A stretch of DNA of 64,000 nt from Haberlea rhodopensis (Eukaryota; Streptophyta; Magnoliopsida; Lamiales; Gesneriaceae), in the NCBI GenBank assembly GCA_907163345.1, contig CAJQUN010000435.1, forward strand, positions 310,001 to 374,000, in the 5' to 3' direction. How positions within the stretch are numbered: the first letter of the stretch is position 1; each line of letters starts with the position of its first letter. The position numbers were made by a program, and so were the translations under genes. Of the stretch, positions 57,722-64,000 are shown piece after piece. The notes beneath the pieces are model-generated. The model did no database searches and was not told the origin of the DNA. It was given only the letters and a program-made list of their open reading frames with translations.

Positions 57722-60465
57722 ATTATCCCCTACTAATAAAATTTCGTCCCCGAAATTGCACCGGTGTACTCCAGTTAACACCAGGACTACACCAACAAAA
57801 CAAAGCCAAGACCCCGATTCTAAACCACCTTAGAATCGAATTAACAACTGCGAGAATACCAGTCTCGCACCTAGCCCTAAAATAGAGCAACACCAAAACC
57901 AATACAAACCCGAAAGATAACAACATACCTCGACGTGAATCGTCCCACAAGTCAGCTCACCAAAACTGCAAACCAACCAAATCTCCATTGGTTCTGACAA
58001 AGATATCATCCCGTGATATTCACCACCTGCCCACGATGCTTGACACGCATCGTCAAGATGGGGACCACTAGCATACAACAGTATACTCACAAAAGAAACC
58101 AGTCTTCGTTTCCCAGTCCATCTCCTCCAAAGGAGTAGTTGCACCACTTGCAACCCGGACCGGGTTACCCACGGTCACTGATCCACACAAAATACATCAC
58201 CGAGGATGTTTACACCGGTGTGTTCCAAAAATCATATCTTGGTCCCGACACACCATCAAGACTCCACAAGGTCTCGAGTTCCACAGGGGACATGCAAGGC
58301 AACCAAATGCATTCCTACACACGTGTCAACCATGACACTAAACAAATCCGAATCTCGGCCATCCCTCATTTATCCTTGGATCCAACAATCCTAAAATATG
58401 AAGGCTATCGAATTATCCAACAAGAACCACCATGGTTCCAAAACACGACAATTCCTCCTCAGGGGAAGTCAAACGACCCTCACGATCATTCATCAAGAAT
58501 GCATCGTGCCATCGAGATCACCGATCTCAAAGTCCCACAATCTCGCACCGGAGATTCACCATCCCAAGCAAATTAAACCAATGTTCAACAATGAACAAAA
58601 AAAATAGAGTTGGCATTCGTATACACACACGGCATACATGCCCATACACCACACAACATGCATACGCAATGCAATAGACTCGGGTATCCCAATCATACCC
58701 ACATCCCAAAGCCAACTGTCAAACCTCGATTATTCTCACCCCACGGAGAATGATGGTTGACAAACCAAAACCAAAGGGTGTGATTTCAACATCACCACCA
58801 CACGAACCAAAATAACGAATCTCCACAAAAGATTCAACCGGTAGGAATCATAATACCGTCTTCCTCTCAAGGAAGAAGTCATGAATCCATGATCCTCCAA
58901 TCCTCGAACCACCGTTCGGAGAACCTGGGTATATTTATACCAAAACATATCCCGGAACCCAGAAATACACAACTACCCGATCCAAAATCCGTATACGCCA
59001 TGTATACACATTCCAACGATGCTCTGTACTAATGCCATAGTACTCCACAATCGAGCATCTCCCCGAAGACGTCTCCTCAAACGTCTCACCGAGGTAGAAA
59101 TCCATTACCCGGTCCAACACCAGTAATGCTTACCATGGCTGATTTACAATCAATCCACGACCGATGTAAGCTGTCTCTAAGACAGTACAATTCAAATCTC
59201 TCCAAGAGATAAAATCAATATAGTAGTGTCACCCCACTAACTATATCTCACAAACCATTGTGACTCCCATTGCATGCCACATGCAAGGGTGCTCAACCAG
59301 AGCTAACCACGACTTGACGACACTCACGTTGGCATTCCAAACAGAATTGAGCTGTCCCAAAACAAGTCTCTCAAAACAATGACGTATAAACGTCCCCGTG
59401 AGGTATTCCCTACCTCAAATACCATGCCACATAGAGACTACAAGAGTCTACCATTACCCTCATCGTATCACCATACGATTCACCAAACTCGAGTCCAACG
59501 AGCATTATAATAGCTAACACAAGCACACTAAAGTACTGTAACAATACCTGGCTAGTGATTCGCTGGTCCCATAGGCTTATACCAACCTATCAACGTGACA
59601 CACACACCATCCCGGTATACCATACCGCACAAACCATTAGAGTTGTGGGTCATTGCCCAACATATCTCTAAAACACTAAAGCACTTTGGACAACCCGGAG
59701 TCCATGCTTAATTACCAAGCAATCCTAATCCATTAGGACTTATTCCACGCCCTTAGGGTGGGTGCAACCATGCGTACACCACATCACAACAACAAGCGAG
59801 TAGTTTCCTCAATGACTACTCTTACCACCAATCACTTGGCCTTAGCCATCCCAGCGAGCATACCCAAGGGTATCATTGCTCGACAAATATTTACCTCTAC
59901 AATATGATGCGGTACACTCACCGGTACAATGCATCAATGCTCCATCGAGCAAACCTGCTCGGCAAAAGGTCTCGTCGACCAATGACCCAGACTCTACTAT
60001 GTGCTCACCATCGGCACTCAAACCATACAACCAAATACATAACACGAATGTATAACTCACCAAAACGACGCCAAGCGTCCATATAGATATCTAAATAACA
60101 TCGTCAAACACATGACGGCACATGTCTACACACGACATCCATAATCTCATCGTCAAACACATGACGGTAAACAACAATATACCATAATCACAATACTGAT
60201 AACAAAAGTAATATGCCATACCTCATCGCTATCGAGATAGCGGAATACCTGTATCCATCGTCCACCAGCGGTACATAAGCAGCACCCATCGCTCGTAGGC
60301 GGCATAATCCAGTGCTATCCACATAGCGGTATAATCCATCGCTATAGAATCAGCGGCATGATCCCTCGCCATAGAGTCAGCGGCATAAAACATCGCCCAA
60401 GAATATCTGGCGGTATGAAGCATCACCATAGATGTAGCGGAATATACCATCGCTATATGATACTT

Positions 60466-60743
60466 GGCGGCATAAACCATCGCCAATAGAATACCTGGCG
60501 GCATGAACCATCGCCAATAGAATACCCGGCGGAACCATCGCCAATAGAATACCTGGCGGCATGAACCATCGCCAATAGAATACCTGGCGGCATGAACCAT
60601 CGCCAATAGAATACCTGGCGGCATGAACCATCGCCAATAGAATACCTGGCGGCATGAACCATCGCCAATAGAATACCTGGCGGCATGAACCATCGCCAAT
60701 AGAATACCTGGCGGCATGAACCATCGCCAATAGAATACCTGGC
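60466..60743. repeat. 31-bp tandem array of TGGCG...CGCCA hairpins
   Basis: About nine copies of a 31-bp unit, nearly identical, each with TGGCG-GCATGAACCAT-CGCCA; one copy is shortened near 60530. In B2 the same place has the 56-bp unit, so the array has been rebuilt by amplification. Confidence 0.95.
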
Positions 60744-60809
60744 TAATCGCGGACTCAAGAGGTACTCACACTCATGTAGTACTTTGTTCCCGATCACATT
60801 GCTACGTCA

Positions 60810-61130
60810 TGACAACGGCATCATCGCTTCGACGTGACAGCGGCATGTATCATCGCTTCGACACGATAGCGGCATCATCGTTTCGACATGACGGCGGTAA
60901 CATCGCTTCGACGTGACAGCGGCATTTACCATCGCTTCGACACGACAGCGGCATTTACCATCATTCCGGCATGACAGCGGAAATACCCCTCGCTTCGACA
61001 TATTAGCGGCATAATATCCCTCGCAATAGTAATATGACAGCGGCATTATCCTTCGCTTCGACATATTTGCGGCAAATATTCTTCATCGCTATAATATGAC
61101 AGCGGCAAGTATTCACATCGCTACGCCATG
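60810..61130. repeat. GCGGCAT / CATCGCTTCGAC array in B4
   Basis: GACAGCGGCAT and CATCGCTTCGACGT motifs alternate about every 30 bases. This continues the array at 60230-60743 with other spacers. Confidence 0.85.
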
Positions 61131-61168
61131 CATGCAACCGTAATGCATAACCCGTATTTCAATAATTG

Positions 61169-63986
61169 TGTGATGACCAGGGATTATAGGTGTTAATCCC
61201 GGAGTATTAATAATCCCTAAAGTGGTTTTACGTGGCGATTTGGAATTTAATCGAGGTGTTGGGCCTTCTGGGCTCGTTTATTTGGGTAGTTGGGATCGTT
61301 GGATCCAGAGGTTGAGATTGTATTCACATTACGGTGTAAAACCTAAGAGTTGGGTTTTTGATGTGTCTCGGAAATCTCGGGTGCTGTGTGAGCACCGGTA
61401 GGGGGTTTTGGAGTTAGAGAGAGAGTTTTTGAAAACAGATGATTTTTAAGGAATCATGATGTATTTGTGGGGCTATTAATTTTTCGGGGTATTTTTGCTA
61501 TAAATACCAATTGAACCCGAGATTTTGGAATTAATTTCATTTCAGCCCCAATTTCCTTCTCTCTCCCCGCGTACGATCTCTCCCGCTGCCAGCCCCTGCC
61601 CGCGCGCAAAAGCGCTTCGGCCGCCGCCGTCCCGCCGCCGATCGGCGCATCCGACCTACCCACGGCTTCATCTCGTCCAGGCGCTCATTTCCCCTCCGGC
61701 AATTGAAAGTTTCATCGCGATTTGAGGTCGAATTTTGAGGAAGAGCGGCGATCCCCAATTTCTAGGGTTCATCGGATTTCGTCCGATTTTGCTTCCGATT
61801 TCGTTGGGTAACGTTCCTTACCCCTTTTCCATGCTTATGATGTATTTTCCCTACCTATTGTGAATTATTGTGTTCGAATTTTGAGGATTGAGTTCGAATT
61901 TGTAGAGGTTGGTTCGAATTTCATGATGTGTGGGGGATTTATGTTCGATTTTGGGGATTGTTGGCATGAGGATGATAATTCTTGTTAGGATTCGATTTAT
62001 TCATGTTTAAATGAATTATGATGCTTAAGTGGGATTGAATTAAGATGTTATGGTTCGATTTTGCCCTAATTGGTGAGGGTTGATTTCGAATTTGGGGATT
62101 TTGACTATGGGTTGATGATTCATGTTAAGGATCGTTCATTACATGTTTTAAATGATTTATGACGCTTGGTTGGGTTCGAATTGTGATGCTAGGGTTCGAA
62201 TTATTGAAGGTGTTCTTGGGCAATTTTTCGATATGTCGCATTCATTTTCCCTCCCTGCATGTACCCTGCCCCGGGTCTTTTAAATGATTTATTGTCGAGT
62301 GTTGACAATATTTTGAAGGTTATGAATGTGCTTGAGCATGGGTTACATGTTCGTAAATAATTGTGAATTATTTATCGTTTTAGCACATCGTCTCTCGGGG
62401 CATGGAACTCGAGCAAGGTTTGGCTCGAACTTCGAGGATTTAAGGTACGTTTAGCGTACGAGCATAGTTTAAATGATGTTTTACAAGTATGATGCATGAT
62501 TTAAGATATATGATATGTTTTACTATGATGGTATCTGGACTTGGTTACGATATGCTGTTTCACATGGTGGAATGCTCAGTGCCGCTATGAAGCGAGCCAA
62601 TGATGAGGTGTGGTTGCTACGGAGCAAACACCCATATTATGACGTTACCTTGAAGTAAGAAATGAAAATGTGGTATTTGATTAGATATCTAGGATATCTG
62701 TGTTTTATTCCCTATGGGTAATAATAGGAACAGAGACGTAGTTAATCAGAGAAGTGATTAACCAATATCGGAAGTTAAGAAAATCTCAATACGATATCTA
62801 GAATTATAATCATTGCTAGTTAAAGTAAGATGTTATGAAAAGATGTTATGAAAAGATGTTATGAAACGATATTATGAAACGATGTTATGAAAAGATGTTA
62901 TGAAACGATGTTATGAAATGATGTTATGAAATGTTGCTAATTATTGCTAAATTAAGTAAGATGTTATGAAAAGATGTTATGAAACGACGTTATGAAAAGA
63001 TGTTATGAAATGATGTTATGAAATGTTACCAATCATTGCCAAATAAAGTAAGACGTTATGAAAGGTTACTGATTTGAGACTGGCTAGGGTTAACCAATAT
63101 GATGATTAACTGCATATTCAAGATTTGATGATTTATCTGTTTTGAGAACAGGGTTATACAGGGGTACGCTATGATGAGGATGATACCATCCAGGAAGTAT
63201 CACATATATTCCACAATATTTACATTTTCGTAAATTATGTATTATGTCATTATGATTATGAAATTGTGGAATTGGTATGCTCACCCCGTTGGGGGCTGTC
63301 TCTGTTGGGGCAGGTGAACAGGTACATCGATGGCTTTGGATATGAGCTCAAGCTGTTGATTGGATGTACTCCCAGGATCGTGGTACCAGGGCTTGATGAA
63401 GCACGGTATCGTATAGAGTACCTATATACCCATGATGATTATATACATGTTCATGATGCTCGCATGTGAGCACGATTATACTTGTATATGGGTTGTATGT
63501 AAAGGCATGAGCCTTTCTCTCTCTTTCATTCCATGTTGCATGCAATTAGAGGTAGAATTGCTTAATGATAAGAGAGTCATTAGTGTATTATGTGGGTGTT
63601 GAAACCCACTTTTGATGTCATATGTGTGGTGTCTTCCCTGGCTGGGAATTTACTTGTATTACTGCTTTCTGATGAGTATTATGTTTTCCCTGGCCGGGAA
63701 TTATGTTATGTGCTGTGCTTTTATTTCGGGATAGCTCTATTTATGGGGAGACTCTGCCCAAATTTTTATAAAAGTCCACAAGTAAAAAAATGGTGTAATG
63801 GGCGAGTTCTATGAGTCTATTATTGTTAGGAAGACGAGCTTATAACGCTGTATGTTAAAGAAAATTTTGTAATTGCCATTCAATGGTAAAGTATCATCTG
63901 AGTTTCCCGAACAATCTTATTAAAAGCATGTACCACACATAGTGGTTAATACACTAATCAAGGGTTAAGGGCTTGGGGTCCTTACA
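61169..63986 (+). mobile_element. Family B 5' LTR (B5), 2818 bp
   Basis: Starts TGTGATGACCAGGG and ends GGGGTCCTTACA. TATAAATACC is at 61499, a GC-rich leader module at about 61566-61690, the GTACG...CGTAC hairpin at 62445-62459 and a GATGTTATGAAA array at 62829-63060. The element body lies to the right of the window. Confidence 0.92.
62829..63060. repeat. GATGTTATGAAA short tandem array
   Basis: A 13-15-bp unit (GATGTTATGAAA plus A, C or T) is repeated about 13 times in two or three blocks separated by TTGCTAATTATTGC-like spacers. Unlike the other arrays it shows no clear inverted repeat. Confidence 0.9.
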
Positions 63987-63990
63987 TTAG

Positions 63991-64000
63991 TGGTATCAGA
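63991..64000 (+). other. Primer binding site of B5 (cut by window edge)
   Basis: TGGTATCAGA, the first ten bases of the Met-tRNA-complementary site, four bases after the LTR end. Confidence 0.85.

Larger units (their letters stand above)
57722..61168 (-). mobile_element. B4 interior, cut by B5
   Basis: Non-coding, like the B2 interior: purine tract, hairpin 57740-57757, hairpin-dense middle and GCGG/CGCT array (60230-61130). It ends at 61168, where the plus-strand B5 LTR begins. The leader end, primer site and 5' LTR of B4 are not in the window. Confidence 0.85.

Noticed and set aside
60229..60797. Three overlapping minus-strand frames of 114-162 codons
   Set aside because: They are one 31-bp repeat read in successive frames (31 is not a multiple of three). 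They lack protein motifs and depend on copy number.
55240..64000. A single element bounded by LTRs at 55240 and 61169
   Set aside because: The two LTRs are in opposite orientation and the second starts inside the B4 interior, so they belong to two elements.

Overview
The window looks like nuclear DNA of a flowering plant, probably a eudicot; the species cannot be named from it. It is AT-rich and consists almost entirely of long terminal repeat (LTR) retrotransposons, many nested in one another. I found no host gene, tRNA, rRNA or CRISPR array. Three lineages are present: Ty3/gypsy chromoviruses (Tekay/Del-like pol with a C-terminal chromodomain), Athila-like Ty3/gypsy elements with an extra 3' ORF, and Ty1/copia elements of one family.

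Layout. 1-3320: 3' end of a gypsy element (G0, + strand) with its 3' LTR, inserted in a copia element whose tail follows (3321-3714). 3715-7100: remnant and 5' LTR of a minus-strand non-autonomous gypsy-type element (family B, copy B1), which cuts the 5' LTR of gypsy A. 7101-27029: gypsy A (coiled-coil ORF, gag, pol, split 3' LTR). Its 3' LTR carries a minus-strand solo LTR (14734-25717, repeat TGTGT), which carries a complete copia element C1 (15055-23943, repeat GTACT). 27030-32557: fragments of Athila-like and copia elements, including a solo LTR (28187-29699, repeat CCATC). 32558-45930: a minus-strand Athila-like element whose 3' ORF is split by a complete, very young element B2 (36471-45201, repeat CATAT). 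45931-48369: a truncated + strand B LTR (B3). 48370-55239: minus-strand copia C2 with an uninterrupted 1320-codon gag-pol. 55240-61168: minus-strand B4. 61169-64000: 5' LTR of a + strand B element (B5), reaching its primer binding site at the right edge.

How the parts work together. C2 is the only intact polyprotein and could in principle supply copia functions to relatives such as C1, whose reading frame is broken. Gypsy A pol has frameshifts, and G0 lacks part of integrase. Family B has LTRs, primer binding site and polypurine tract but no recognisable coding sequence, so it must move with borrowed proteins; its ends resemble those of the chromoviruses.

The most unusual signal is non-coding. 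LTRs, leaders and the whole B interior are packed with arrays of short inverted repeats in which the arms differ from copy to copy but stay complementary, while the loop often stays constant. At least six motif classes occur, in several otherwise different element families. Two more single hairpins recur at fixed places: one just before the polypurine tract, and one overlapping an AG|GTACGT splice-donor-like site in the LTR. All of this was read by eye; no alignment, folding or database search was run.
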